Source: Paenibacillus sp. EZ-K15 (GTDB lineage Bacteria > Bacillota > Bacilli > Paenibacillales > Paenibacillaceae). Taken from it: a DNA stretch of 64,000 nt. Position 1 is the stretch's first letter. The number at the start of each line of letters is the position of its first letter. The stretch covers positions 124,001 to 188,000 of the forward strand of contig NZ_PDHM01000028.1 of the NCBI RefSeq assembly GCF_002573715.1. Reading direction: 5' to 3'. Shown one piece after another: positions 18,120-27,319 of the stretch. The position numbers and the translations under genes were made by a program. The notes under the pieces were generated by a model that was given only the letters and a program-made list of their open reading frames with translations, was not told the DNA's origin and did no database searches.

Positions 18120-18710
18120 TCACGCCGGACCTTTTCCCAAACCTGTTAATGCCAATAGATGCGCCGTCACTTCAGGTGCCAGCGGCGACAACGGTTCCTT
18201 CAGCTCTCCTTGCATCGTTGAGATTGCAAGCTGGCTGAATGCACCAATGATCAACACAGAGGTTAATCTCGTGTTCTGCGGCGGAATATCCCCCTGCAAC
18301 ACCGCTTGCTCAAGCAGATCATGCAAGGCGTCCAGCGGCTGACGTCCCCTGCTCTTGAGCACCTCCGTAAACAGCTCGTGATGCTGGGACAAGAGCAGCA
18401 AGCCGTATTTATCCTCGTCATACGCCGCCAATACCCGGATGACGAGCGCCGACAGTCTCTCTGCAAACAGGCCGGGCCGGGAAGCATAATCATCCACCAG
18501 ACGCGTATAACTGCTGCAGTATTCCTCGAATGCTTCCGCAGCCACGGCATCCTTATTCGTAAAATGCTTATAGATCGCTGCATCCGTTACACCCGCCGCT
18601 GCGCCGATCTCCTTCACCGATACGCCATCCACGCCCTTCTCGGCGAAGAGTTTCATGGCAGCCTGCAAAATATCCTTCTTCTTGCTATCGAAATGTGGTT
18701 TCTTCTTCAT
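18120..18710 (-). CDS. TetR/AcrR family regulator
   Basis: A one-domain HTH repressor with a C-terminal ligand-binding domain, about 196 residues. The HTH covers about 10-55 (KKDILQAAMKLFAEKG, VSVKEIGAAAGVTDAAIYKHF). The frame is open to 18794, but the first 26 residues (a hydrophobic run) do not belong. Two close ATGs exist, 18716 and 18710. A promoter with TTGCAA (18740-18745), a 17-base spacer and TATGAT (18717-18722) would start transcription at about 18710. The mRNA would then be leaderless from ATG 18710. Its likely operator sits inside this promoter. It probably controls itself and the downstream oxidoreductase. Confidence 0.88.
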   Translation of the reverse strand: MKKKPHFDSKKKDILQAAMKLFAEKGVDGVSVKEIGAAAGVTDAAIYKHFTNKDAVAAEAFEEYCSSYTRLVDDYASRPGLFAERLSALVIRVLAAYDEDKYGLLLLSQHHELFTEVLKSRGRQPLDALHDLLEQAVLQGDIPPQNTRLTSVLIIGAFSQLAISTMQGELKEPLSPLAPEVTAHLLALTGLGKGPA

Positions 18711-18716
18711 GCTCAT

Positions 18717-18745
18717 ATCATAAGTGAACGCTAACCAAATTGCAA
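18717..18745 (-). promoter_or_regulatory. tetR promoter with embedded operator
   Basis: The -35 box TTGCAA (18740-18745) and -10 box TATGAT (18717-18722) are 17 bases apart on the minus strand. The operator-like TAAGTGAACGCTAACC (18721-18736) overlaps the -10 box and the spacer, the classic place for a repressor. Confidence 0.5.
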
Positions 18746-18871
18746 TAACCACCGCAAAAAAAGAGGCTACCCCTTGCCCGGAGTGCCTCTCCATTCATAT
18801 TCTTTCGCTTCCCGCAGCTTAAAAGCGCACGCTCAATCTCTTTTAGCCATGGACTCATTCATATGCCCAAG

Positions 18872-20116
18872 CTAAACTCCGGCTTCGACGGGAGCCGCCT
18901 TTACTTTTTTGCCGTACAGCAGCATAAGCGGGATGCTGATCACAAATGCGCCGGCAACAAGCAAGAACGGAATTCTCGGGTCGATGCCATATGCCCAGCC
19001 GCCAATGATGCCGGAAGGCGAAATGACAATAAGGATGAGCACCTGGAGCAGCGCGAATATTTTGGCGCGGTTCTCATCGTCTATCGCATTGGCCACCGCC
19101 GTCTCCAGATACGGATATGTCATCATCGTACCGATGGCGGCAATGACAGTGCTCAAACTCAGCACCAGCAGATCCCCTTGCGGCGCAAACACCAGTATGA
19201 CATTGGACAACACCGATATTACGAATCCCCATACCATCGTCCGGTGCACATCCTGCTCCCCGATCCGGGGCATGATCCACCGCATGAATATTAGCATAAT
19301 GACAGAGGAGAATGCCGGAAAGACCGAGATCAGGCCGCTGTCCAGATGCAAATATTCCACCATGAAGATGGAGACGTAGGTCGTCTTCACCGTCATCTGA
19401 AAATTGAACAATATATAAACGCCGAAGATCATCAGCAGCAGCGGATTTCCGAGCGTGCTCTTCATCACCAAGGCATAGTCGGACATTCCTTCGCGCAGGC
19501 TCATTGCCTTCGTTTCTTTCATCTTGCGGTATCCGATATCAGTCTCCCTTGTCGCATAGTGGCGCCCAATGAACTGGATTGTCATCAGAATACAGGCCAG
19601 CACGAACATGATGCGCACCCCGGGCACAAGCGTGAAATGATACACCAGCAGTCCGCCGATCGGTGCAAACAAGCCGCCCACGACGCTAATCAGCTGCAGC
19701 AGCGTAAAGACATAGGTTCGCTCCTTCGGTGCGGTATCCTCCACCAGCAGACAGTAAAAGGCGGTATGCGGCACCTTCTGAAAGCCGTTGATCACGGCCG
19801 CGATCACAAAAAACCAGAAGTTCTGTGAAATGGCCCAGAGCAGCGTGGCCACGGTCCAGCTTAGTACGTCGAAGTATAGCAGCGCCTTTTTTCTGCCTAA
19901 ACGGTCTGTTAAATACCCGCTGAGAAACGAAGAAAGCACCTGCACAAGCAAACCGATGGAGGTAATCCAGCCGATTCCCGTCTCGGTTACCCCAAGTTGG
20001 TACATGTAGATGGAGGTGTACGTCGTGAACATGCTGTAAGGGATGAGAAACAGCGGCTCATAGACGAGACAGCCCCGCGCATTGCCAGTCAATTGCCGAA
20101 ACGAAGTTGAACCCAT
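18872..20116 (-). CDS. MFS transporter
   Basis: A 414-residue major facilitator protein with about 12 predicted membrane helices. The family motif A is visible between helices 2 and 3 (GYLTDRLGRKKAL). The central loop (about 195-215) is hydrophilic (RETDIGYRKMKETK), and a short C-terminal tail ends in basic and Ala-rich residues. GGAGGATATT precedes ATG 20116. The substrate cannot be named from the sequence; drug or metabolite efflux is usual for this type. It is transcribed on its own between the TetR gene and the two-component system. Confidence 0.85.
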   Translation of the reverse strand: MGSTSFRQLTGNARGCLVYEPLFLIPYSMFTTYTSIYMYQLGVTETGIGWITSIGLLVQVLSSFLSGYLTDRLGRKKALLYFDVLSWTVATLLWAISQNFWFFVIAAVINGFQKVPHTAFYCLLVEDTAPKERTYVFTLLQLISVVGGLFAPIGGLLVYHFTLVPGVRIMFVLACILMTIQFIGRHYATRETDIGYRKMKETKAMSLREGMSDYALVMKSTLGNPLLLMIFGVYILFNFQMTVKTTYVSIFMVEYLHLDSGLISVFPAFSSVIMLIFMRWIMPRIGEQDVHRTMVWGFVISVLSNVILVFAPQGDLLVLSLSTVIAAIGTMMTYPYLETAVANAIDDENRAKIFALLQVLILIVISPSGIIGGWAYGIDPRIPFLLVAGAFVISIPLMLLYGKKVKAAPVEAGV

Positions 20117-20238
20117 AATATCCTCCGGACCTCATGTAATCGTTGCTTAGCCATTATAGCGCAACCGGGCCGGCAGCAGGATAGGAATGTTGAAGGATTT
20201 TTCGAGCTCATTCCGGACATGGGAATCCAGAAAAAACG

Positions 20239-22011
20239 TCAGCCCTTATCGTGTTCAGCAGCCCCCTTACCTTCTTGTACGGCAGTCTCAGGCAATTGAA
20301 CGGTGATGGTGGTTCCTCGGCCCACTTCAGACCATACATTTACCCGGCCCCGGTGCGCTTCGACAATCGCCTTCGCGATGCTCATCCCGAGCCCCGATCC
20401 ATCCTTACTCTCCTCGGTGTTCGTTCCCCGGTAATAACGCTCGAACAGATTGCAGCGAGTCTCTTCGTCCATCCCTACACCTTGATCCGCTACCACGATC
20501 GCCGCACCGGCCGGACGTCTCTCCACACGCACCTCAATGTTTACGCCCTCCGGATTATGCTTCACGGCATTCGTGATCAGATTATCCATCAATCGCTGCA
20601 GCCATTTGGCATTGCCGTCAACCAGCAGCGCCTCTTCCCCGCCGATATAATTGAAATTCGCATCCAGGGTGGCATCGTTGACGTATTTCAGCACGCAGCG
20701 GCGCACCAGCTCGTTCAGATCAAGCGTGGTCAGCTCCCGCGGCCGGATTTCGCTCCTCAAACGGAAGACGAGCGAGAAATCATCGATAAGCTCCAACATG
20801 TAGTCGCCTTTCTCACGAATCACGGTTCCCATCTCCCGCAGCTCTTCCTGGTTCCAATCCTGGGGAGCGCTCTCCAGCATATAGCCGTAACCCTGGATGG
20901 AAGACAACGGAGTACGCAAATCATGCGATATCCCGGACATCCATTCTTCCCGATTACGGTCGAGTCGCTCCCGTTCTCTCTCGGCCTTGGCAAGCTGCTC
21001 CGCCATCTTGTAAAAAGAATGAATCACTTCCTTGTACAGCTTGAAGCGCGTACGCAGCTTTCCGTTCTTGCGGAATACCCGCTTCCGGTCCTTCGGTGTC
21101 AGCACTTCCTCGTAGGCTCCGCTCCCCATCCGCTCAAACCACCCGGTAAACAGCAGCAGCGGCCGGCTGTACCGGTATCCATGCCATATCGCCACCCCAA
21201 GCGACAACGCAAGCACGCAGACCATCGTCCATAGCGCCACGCGGATCAGCTCATTCATCATCGGCCTTTTCTCCAGCGCCTCGTCCTGCGGCGTATGATA
21301 TACCCAGGTGTTGCCGCTGGCCGTATCGCGGTATACCGCAATATGCGTTGAATACGTGCCCGGCTGCTCCTGCATCGTAATGATCTCCAGCGGGTGGTAG
21401 CTTACCTTATTGTCTGCATTTGTTCCAATCGCTTGGACAACGCGGCCCTCCCGGTCAATGACATGCAAATAACCGCCTAGACCGGCTAATTCGCGTCCGA
21501 GCCCCGCTTCATCCTCCGGCCTCACCCTGCCACCGTCCTGATAACGGGCATACCATTCCCGAAGATGGTCCGAACCCTCATCGATACGTCCGATCAGATA
21601 CAGCAGCGGTTCTTCATAGGTTAGATCCATCTGCCAATACATCGTATACTCGCCGAGACGACGCTCCTCCTTGATCTCGAGCAGGGTGCTTACCGAGTAC
21701 TCCGACGGAACATCCGGAGCCGTATTGGTGGAATGAATCACGTTTCCCTCCATATCCACCACTTGCAGCCACATATCCTTCTCTTGAAGCAGGAATTTCC
21801 ACTGTTCCTCCAGCAGCACCTCGCCATTCTCTGTCACCGTCTCCGTCACGATGCCGTCCAAGACACCTGTCGGAAAATTGCGCTGAATCTCTTCATCACC
21901 GATATGTTTGATCAGGAAGAATAAGAGCACGATCAGGAAGCAAAACATAAACGCCGAGAACGCGATCAATTGGTACGTAAAATGAAAGGCAAGCCGTCTG
22001 CGCAGTCTCAT
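20239..22011 (-). CDS. sensor histidine kinase
   Basis: A membrane sensor kinase of 590 residues. A first membrane helix (about 13-35), a sensory domain outside the cell (36-255) and a second helix (256-277) precede a linker that may include a HAMP-like region. The phospho-acceptor is His363 in SGISHDLRTPLSS. The ATPase domain shows the N box (MDNLITNAVKHNPEG), G1 (DQGVGMD), F box (FERYYRG) and G2 (GSGLGMSI). It overlaps its response regulator gene by four bases (ATGA). The signal is unknown. Confidence 0.95.
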   Translation of the reverse strand: MRLRRRLAFHFTYQLIAFSAFMFCFLIVLLFFLIKHIGDEEIQRNFPTGVLDGIVTETVTENGEVLLEEQWKFLLQEKDMWLQVVDMEGNVIHSTNTAPDVPSEYSVSTLLEIKEERRLGEYTMYWQMDLTYEEPLLYLIGRIDEGSDHLREWYARYQDGGRVRPEDEAGLGRELAGLGGYLHVIDREGRVVQAIGTNADNKVSYHPLEIITMQEQPGTYSTHIAVYRDTASGNTWVYHTPQDEALEKRPMMNELIRVALWTMVCVLALSLGVAIWHGYRYSRPLLLFTGWFERMGSGAYEEVLTPKDRKRVFRKNGKLRTRFKLYKEVIHSFYKMAEQLAKAERERERLDRNREEWMSGISHDLRTPLSSIQGYGYMLESAPQDWNQEELREMGTVIREKGDYMLELIDDFSLVFRLRSEIRPRELTTLDLNELVRRCVLKYVNDATLDANFNYIGGEEALLVDGNAKWLQRLMDNLITNAVKHNPEGVNIEVRVERRPAGAAIVVADQGVGMDEETRCNLFERYYRGTNTEESKDGSGLGMSIAKAIVEAHRGRVNVWSEVGRGTTITVQLPETAVQEGKGAAEHDKG

Positions 22012-22727
22012 CGGATTTTCTCCTTAACCAGCTTGTAGCCGAGCCCCCGAACCGTCAGCAAATATTGCGGGTTGCTCGGGTCCTCCTCGATGCGCTCGCG
22101 GATGCGGCGGATATGCACCATGACGGTGTTGTCCTCGCCCATGCCGTCGATGCCCCACACGGCTTCGTACAGCTGGGATTTGGAAAATACGACCCCCGGA
22201 TGCTTGCAAAAATAAAGCAGCAGCTGAAAGACCTGGGCCGGACAAGGCACAGGCTCTCCAAGGACCGTAAGCTCCCCGGCGGATTCATCGACCTTAAACC
22301 GGCCGAAATCCCATGCACGCTGGATCACCGGCTGCTCAGACGACACGGTCGTCCCGATGCCTCCACGGCGCAGACGCGCCTTGATTCTTGCGGCAATCTC
22401 CAGCGGATTAAAGGGCTTGGTGACATAATCGTCTCCGCCCATCGCAAAACCGGTCAACACATCCAGATCCGATGCTTTGGCCGTCAGAAACAGGATGTGC
22501 GGACTGCCATAGGAACGGATCTGCGGACAGAGATCAAATCCCGTGCCGTCCGGCAGCATGACATCCAGCAGCACGATATCCGCTCCGTGTGCAGCAATTT
22601 CGCTAAGCGCCTCCTTACAGCTGGAAGCTGTGAATATGCGGTTAAAGCCTTCCTTGCGCAGCACCATCTGCAGCATTTTCACAATGGAAGGTTCGTCATC
22701 TACAATTAAAATTCGTGTTTGATCCAT
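22008..22727 (-). CDS. OmpR family response regulator
   Basis: A 239-residue response regulator. The receiver domain (1-120) has the acidic pair Asp10-Asp11, phospho-acceptor Asp55 (IVLLDVMLPDG), the Thr of FLTAKAS and Lys in VTKPFNP. A C-terminal winged helix of the OmpR/PhoB type follows (about 135-235), with SKSQLYEAVWG and a VMVHIRRIRERIE recognition helix. ATG 22727 has GAGGATAA upstream. It is the first gene of the pair with the kinase downstream. A DUF418 membrane protein gene is divergent, only about 140 bases away, and is a plausible target. Confidence 0.95.
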   Translation of the reverse strand: MDQTRILIVDDEPSIVKMLQMVLRKEGFNRIFTASSCKEALSEIAAHGADIVLLDVMLPDGTGFDLCPQIRSYGSPHILFLTAKASDLDVLTGFAMGGDDYVTKPFNPLEIAARIKARLRRGGIGTTVSSEQPVIQRAWDFGRFKVDESAGELTVLGEPVPCPAQVFQLLLYFCKHPGVVFSKSQLYEAVWGIDGMGEDNTVMVHIRRIRERIEEDPSNPQYLLTVRGLGYKLVKEKIR

Positions 22728-22867
22728 TTATCCTCACCCGACATTTATGCTAGCACAACAACCTTAACAGGAGTTAAACAAATGCTGAAAGAGTTAAGAA
22801 AAAGTTAGGATGCCGTTTCCGAGTTATTTCATTTCGAGCTTTATACTTGGTGTCAGAGGTGATTGAC

Positions 22868-24097
22868 ATGAATTCAAATAAACGTTCCACGGCCGTGGAT
22901 GCGATTCGCGGCTTGAGCTTGCTCGGCATCCTGATGGCCAATATGCTTATTTTTCAATACGGCATGTTCGGCAAAGACGAGCTGCATCTCTTCCAGCCAT
23001 CCACGCTGGATCTGATCAGCCATGACATGCTGAAAGTATTCGTAGAGGGCAGCTTCATGCCGATCTTTACGTTCCTGTTCGGTTACAGCATGATTAAAAT
23101 GCGGGAAAGCCTGATTGGCAAAGGGCTCAAATATGGCCGCAGCTTCTTCCGCAGGTCCGTGCTGCTGATCATTCTCGGCTGGCTGCATTCCACATTCATC
23201 TGGGAAGGCGATATTCTGTTGTTTTACGGAGCGATCGGGCTTTTCCTGTTACTATTTGTGAAACGGAAGGCCAAAACGATCTTGATCTGGGGCATCCTCT
23301 TCCTGACGCTGTTTGCCATCTTCGGATATGGCTCCATGGAGCCTGGGGCAGGTGAAACAGAGCGCATGGAGAATTATGTGAAACAATCTATTGAGGTCTA
23401 CGGTAACGGCACGTTCAGCGAGATCGTAAACTATCGTTCAACTGAGGAAATGCCCATCGACCTTCCGGACTGGTTGATGCTGTTGGTCATTCTGATTGCC
23501 CCACTGATGAGCGCGCCGATGTTCCTATTTGGTATGGTCGCAGCCAAGCGCGGGCGCTTCCTTCATCCTTCCAAGGAGATCAAGCTGTATCTAAGATGGT
23601 CTCTACTCGTTCCGGTCGGGCTTGGTCTAAAGACCGCCGGGGTTATGCTCGGGTCGACCGACAACTGGAGCGGCGTCTTCACAATGATTGGCGGACCTTT
23701 GCTCGCGCTGGGCTATATCCATCTGTTCGCCTCCCTATACGCTATCTCGTCTAAACAATCGGTTATCATCCGGGCGTTTGAAGCGGTTGGACGGATGTCG
23801 CTAACCAACTATCTGACGCAAAGCGTTGTATGCGTATTGATATTCTACGGATTCGGGCTGGGCATGTTCGGCAAGCTCGGTGTGCTGCAAGGAGCGCTGC
23901 TGGCAATCCTGATCTATGCTGTACTGGCAACGGGCAGCCTGCTCTGGTTGAAACGATTCCACGGCGGCCCAATTGAACGGCTGCTGCGCATCGGCACCTA
24001 CTGGTCGTGGAGCGGCAGGGTGAAACCCAAAGCCATGACGCCTGCAGCCGCCGTACCTGCGGCAGAGTTTCCGGCAGAAGGTCCTCCAGCAACCTGA
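22868..24097 (+). CDS. DUF418 domain-containing membrane protein
   Basis: A membrane protein of 409 residues with about ten hydrophobic segments. It belongs to the YeiB/DUF418 family of uncharacterised proteins. Family marks are the start STAVDAIRGLSLLGILMAN, the FLFGYSM stretch, and the C-terminal RMSLTNYLTQSV followed by LWLKRFHGGPIERLLR. A TTG at 22847 would extend it by seven codons, but AGAGGTG lies ahead of ATG 22868, which is chosen. It is divergent from the two-component operon. It ends in an Ala/Pro-rich tail. Confidence 0.88.
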   Translation: MNSNKRSTAVDAIRGLSLLGILMANMLIFQYGMFGKDELHLFQPSTLDLISHDMLKVFVEGSFMPIFTFLFGYSMIKMRESLIGKGLKYGRSFFRRSVLLIILGWLHSTFIWEGDILLFYGAIGLFLLLFVKRKAKTILIWGILFLTLFAIFGYGSMEPGAGETERMENYVKQSIEVYGNGTFSEIVNYRSTEEMPIDLPDWLMLLVILIAPLMSAPMFLFGMVAAKRGRFLHPSKEIKLYLRWSLLVPVGLGLKTAGVMLGSTDNWSGVFTMIGGPLLALGYIHLFASLYAISSKQSVIIRAFEAVGRMSLTNYLTQSVVCVLIFYGFGLGMFGKLGVLQGALLAILIYAVLATGSLLWLKRFHGGPIERLLRIGTYWSWSGRVKPKAMTPAAAVPAAEFPAEGPPAT

Positions 24098-24235
24098 GTA
24101 TTCCATAGCTTTCGGCATGAAGCACGGTTCCTCCCAAGATGAAATCAGGACGCTCGTTCATGTATAATGGACATACATGCAAGGGGCTAGACATTTCTGG
24201 AATTTATCCGGTCATCACCGAAGGAGGAATCAAGC

Positions 24236-24541
24236 ATGCTGGTTGTTACAAACTCGATAAAGGTTAAACAGGGCTTCGGACAAGAAATTGCCCAGCGATT
24301 CGCTGAAGCGAAGGGCGTGCAGGAGATTGAGGGATTCGTGCGGATGGAAGTATGGCTCGAAGCCAAAGAAGGCGCAGAGGCTGAGGAATTGAAGGTCTCT
24401 ACGGTATGGGAAGACGAGGAGGCATTCAAACGCTGGACTTCCAGCGAATCGTTCCGGCAATCCCACGGTCAGGGCCGCAACGAGAATATTTTGGGCGCTT
24501 CCTTGAACAAATATGAGCTGTTAATCAGTCATAAGAAGTAA
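24236..24541 (+). CDS. IsdG/HmoA-type heme-degrading monooxygenase
   Basis: A 101-residue ABM-fold protein. It carries all three residues of the IsdG-type heme site at expected positions: Asn6 (VVTNSI), Trp67 (FKRWTSS) and His77 (QSHGQG). These enzymes open the heme ring and release iron, usually in the cytoplasm. GAAGGAGGAATCAAGC precedes ATG 24236. It is monocistronic with a terminator at 24553. A broader antibiotic-biosynthesis monooxygenase annotation is possible, but the complete triad favours heme degradation. No heme-uptake genes are near. Confidence 0.85.
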   Translation: MLVVTNSIKVKQGFGQEIAQRFAEAKGVQEIEGFVRMEVWLEAKEGAEAEELKVSTVWEDEEAFKRWTSSESFRQSHGQGRNENILGASLNKYELLISHKK

Positions 24542-24552
24542 TCAAACACCAT

Positions 24553-24595
24553 AAATACCCCGCCCGGGCGTTTGCCTGTGGCAGGGTATTTTTTT
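24553..24595 (+). terminator. rho-independent terminator
   Basis: AAATACCC-C-GCC / GGC-A-GGGTATTT stem followed by a T run. Terminates the heme monooxygenase gene. Confidence 0.85.
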
Positions 24596-24660
24596 GCCGT
24601 GATATGACAGATACCTTCTCCATTTCGTTCACGATCCCTATGAAACCAAAGAGACATACC

Positions 24661-24827
24661 TCAGCGCCCCTGATCGTTTATCGTGTACCCCGGCAGCAAT
24701 TCAGGGTTGTGGGAGCGCCCCAGCTCGACCATGTACGTGTTCAGGTCGTTCAATTCGGACCCGCCAGTACATACGATTGTCCATCCACCTCAAACTCGTT
24801 CGCCACGCGAACCTCCTGCTCACCCAT
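24661..24827 (-). pseudogene. frameshifted small gene (about 55 codons)
   Basis: On the minus strand, ATG 24827 opens a frame reading MGEQEVRVANEFEVDGQSY and on to LAGPN, then a stop. The next frame reads SELNDLNTYMVELGRSHN followed by PELLPGYTINDQGR and stop at 24661. Restoring one base after GCGGG near 24761 joins both parts into one smooth 55-residue acidic protein. Both parts look coding. Either the gene is broken by a one-base deletion or the sequence has an error. I do not recognise the family. Confidence 0.55.
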
Positions 24828-24930
24828 TCCATATCCATTCCAAAGTCACCAAATATGATCACGACGAAATGGTTATATTAAGCACGATCAGGCAAAGCCA
24901 TACATTCTGAGCAAAAGGAGCTTACGTCAT

Positions 24931-25062
24931 ATGGAAAGCACGCACGATTTTGTGGAAAAAATGAACGAGAATGCGGAGAAGGCCCGTCGCAACAAAGAGA
25001 ATCACGGCAAAGGAACGCCAAGCGACAAGCTGCCGACCAAGCAGCACGGCACCAAGAAGTAG
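24931..25062 (+). CDS. DUF4023 small charged protein
   Basis: A 43-residue ORF with AAAGGAG upstream of ATG 24931. It starts MESTHDFVEKMNENAEKA and ends GKGTPSDKLPTKQHGTKK. The pattern (N-terminal ESTHxFVEK and C-terminal KLPxKQHGTxK) is that of the DUF4023 family of Bacillus and Paenibacillus, which has no known function. The peptide is highly charged, with no membrane segment. A hairpin terminator follows at 25074. Confidence 0.8.
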   Translation: MESTHDFVEKMNENAEKARRNKENHGKGTPSDKLPTKQHGTKK

Positions 25063-25073
25063 AATGACTCATA

Positions 25074-25096
25074 CCGCGATCCTCATAGGATCGCGG
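25074..25096. terminator. terminator after DUF4023 gene
   Basis: CCGCGATCCT / AGGATCGCGG with a three-base loop, followed by a weak T-rich tract. Confidence 0.75.
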
Positions 25097-25154
25097 CTAT
25101 TATATCAGGAACGCTTCGAACCCCGGTTATCCGCGCTTCCCTATTACATATGAT

Positions 25155-25496
25155 TTACAGTCCATCGGATGCCTGCTTCAGCAGGGATCCAAGCGCATCA
25201 TAATCGACCTGCTGCCCGGACGTGATTTTGATAGTCTTTCGTTCAGGCGGTCCTTCAAACAACGCTTCAGGCCAATCCAGGCCATCCGCATTGAAAATGG
25301 TAAAGCTCACGGCACTCTTCGCGACGCTGATCACCGCCGTATATTTTCCATTCTTCAGAAAATGGGGCTTTTTATATTGAAGCCGTTCCGAAACGTACGG
25401 GATCGTACTGTGCACGAGCTCCCGAAGTCGCTCGCTGACCTCCACCTTCCAGGTATCACTGATGGCTGCAATGTAATCCGTTACTTCTTGATTCAT
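25155..25496 (-). CDS. DUF1801 domain-containing protein
   Basis: A 113-residue soluble protein of the DUF1801/YdhG family, sometimes called iron chaperone-like on structural grounds. Typical parts are the start EVTDYIAAISDTWKVEVSERLRELVHSTIP, the YKKPHFLKNGKYTAVISV core and a C-terminal short helix. GAGGGAGCCAATAAG precedes ATG 25496. No partner gene is evident; the neighbouring VOC gene is on the same strand 42 bases upstream and may be co-transcribed. Confidence 0.8.
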   Translation of the reverse strand: MNQEVTDYIAAISDTWKVEVSERLRELVHSTIPYVSERLQYKKPHFLKNGKYTAVISVAKSAVSFTIFNADGLDWPEALFEGPPERKTIKITSGQQVDYDALGSLLKQASDGL

Positions 25497-25537
25497 CTTA
25501 TTGGCTCCCTCTTTATCATAGTATAGTATTTTTCAAC

Positions 25538-25936
25538 TCAGCCCTGATGAACCATCTGCCAGGTCATGCCGTACCGGTCCACCACTTCACCGTAGTAGGC
25601 TCCCCAAGGCTGCAGGGCAAACGGATATTTCTCGGTACCTCCATGGCTAAGATGGCGATAGGCGGCCCTGGCGTCTTCCTCGTAATCAAACGTGATGGCC
25701 AGACCCATGCTCGTGCTCTTACCGGTTTCCTGAAAAGCATCGGTGAGGATGAGCTTATTGCCGCCAGCCAGCGTTAACGACATGTGCATAATCTTATCCT
25801 GATGAGCTTCCGGTATGCCCGGCATGTCCTTGAAGGTAGTCAACAAACCGATCTCTCCACCCAACGCTTGCATGTAAAAATCCGCCTGGGCTCTTGCATC
25901 CTCCGAAATAATAAAAGGTACCATTTGTGCTTGCAT
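25538..25936 (-). CDS. VOC family protein (PhnB-like)
   Basis: A glyoxalase/bleomycin-resistance fold protein of about 132 residues, similar to PhnB-type proteins. The N-terminal strand MVPFIISEDARAQADFYMQAL and the C-terminal WGAYYGEVVDRYGMTWQM are typical. ATG 25942 gives two more residues, but AGAGGAAG lies too close to it; ATG 25936 has better spacing. Substrate unknown. Two further VOC/SRPBCC-type genes occur at 62277 and 62708. Confidence 0.85.
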   Translation of the reverse strand: MQAQMVPFIISEDARAQADFYMQALGGEIGLLTTFKDMPGIPEAHQDKIMHMSLTLAGGNKLILTDAFQETGKSTSMGLAITFDYEEDARAAYRHLSHGGTEKYPFALQPWGAYYGEVVDRYGMTWQMVHQG

Positions 25937-26056
25937 GTTCATCTTCCTCTCAGTTCATTTTTTAGTTTTATATCTAAATGACGAACGAGATTTTATGTAA
26001 TCGACACAACTTCATATTTTTTCGAAAATTTTTTTAAAATGTTTCTCCAGCTTGCT

Positions 26057-27319
26057 TTAGGACTCCGCTGGCAGGCATTCAGCCGCACGGTCAAGCAGCA
26101 GGGCCCGTTCCCTCAGGTTATCCGTCAGCGATGCGGCCAGCTTGAACTCCGCGCAGGCTTCGTCCAGGCGTCCCAGCTTAAAGAGCAGGTCTCCCCTTAC
26201 GCTCGGGAGGAGATGGTATCCCTTCAAGGCGGGCTCGCAACGTAAAATGTCCACGATCTCAAGCCCGATCTCCGGACCGAAAGCCATGGAGAGGGCCACG
26301 GCCCGGTTCAATTCCACGATGGGCGAAGGAGAAACCTGGGCCAATGCCTCATACAGCGCGGAGATTCGAATCCAGTCGGTCTCTGCGGCACTCGGTGCTC
26401 CGGCATGACACGCGGAGATGGCTGCCTGAATAGCATAGGGCCCGGTCATTCCGCCCAACCGCTCGATCCGATCCAGAGCGGCAAAACCACGCCGAATCAA
26501 TAAATAATCCCACAAGGCCCGATTCTGATCCATGAGCAGGACAGGCTCCCCCTCCGCGTTGACCCGGGACTTGAACCTAGAGGATTGAAATTCCATTAAC
26601 GCAACCAAACCATGCACCTCGGCCTCCGTCGGCGCGATCTCTGCCAGCACCCGCCCAATTCGAAGCGCTTCCTGACACAGCAGCGGGCGAATCCACTGGC
26701 TGCCGGATGAAGCTGCATACCCCTCATTAAACATGAGGTAGATAACCTCAAGAACCGATGACAATCGCGGTTTAAGCTCGGCTCCCTGAGGAATCTCGAA
26801 TGCCACCCGGGTTGCCGACAGCGTCCGTTTGGCACGAACGATTCGCTGCGCGATCGTCGGTTCAGGCACAAGATAGGCGTGGGCAATCTCCGCCGTCGTT
26901 AATCCGCCAAGCAAGCGCAGCGTCAGAGCCACCCGCGCCTCAGGGGAAAGAATCGGATGACAGGTCATGAAGATCAGCCGCAGAAGATCGTCGTTCACTT
27001 CCCCTGGCTCCGGTACCTCCATATCCAAATCCAACCGGGAGTCCATTTCACGTCCCAACAGCTCATACTTCTGATCGCGTACCTTATTCCGGCGCAGCAG
27101 GTCCAGCGCTTTACGCTTCGCAGCGGTCATTAGCCATCCACCGGGATTATCCGGTATGCCATCTATCGGCCAGCGTTCCAGCGCAGCGATAAGCGCATCC
27201 TGAGCAAGATCCTCGGCGATACCGACGTCACGAACCATTCGAGTCAGGTAGGCAATGATTTTGGAGGATTCGATTCTCCAGATGGCATCGATCGTACGAT
27301 GGGTATCTGCCGCTGACAT
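26057..27319 (-). CDS. ECF RNA polymerase sigma factor with C-terminal TPR-like domain (ECF42-type)
   Basis: A 420-residue sigma-24-like protein. Region 2 is at about 12-80 (VGIAEDLAQDALIAALERWP, NPGGWLMTAAKRKALDLLRR) and region 4 at about 110-165 (LTTAEIAHAYLVPEPTIAQR). A long helical C-terminal extension (170-420) is the mark of the ECF42 type, where it takes the place of a separate anti-sigma factor. Its start overlaps the stop of the DGPF/YCII gene by one base (TAATG). In ECF42 systems the DGPF protein gene is the usual neighbour and target. Confidence 0.92.
   Translation of the reverse strand: MSAADTHRTIDAIWRIESSKIIAYLTRMVRDVGIAEDLAQDALIAALERWPIDGIPDNPGGWLMTAAKRKALDLLRRNKVRDQKYELLGREMDSRLDLDMEVPEPGEVNDDLLRLIFMTCHPILSPEARVALTLRLLGGLTTAEIAHAYLVPEPTIAQRIVRAKRTLSATRVAFEIPQGAELKPRLSSVLEVIYLMFNEGYAASSGSQWIRPLLCQEALRIGRVLAEIAPTEAEVHGLVALMEFQSSRFKSRVNAEGEPVLLMDQNRALWDYLLIRRGFAALDRIERLGGMTGPYAIQAAISACHAGAPSAAETDWIRISALYEALAQVSPSPIVELNRAVALSMAFGPEIGLEIVDILRCEPALKGYHLLPSVRGDLLFKLGRLDEACAEFKLAASLTDNLRERALLLDRAAECLPAES

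Noticed and set aside
24604-24910. Plus-strand frames in the gap at 24.6-24.9 kb
   Set aside because: No ribosome binding site or family; the minus strand reads as a frameshifted small gene instead.
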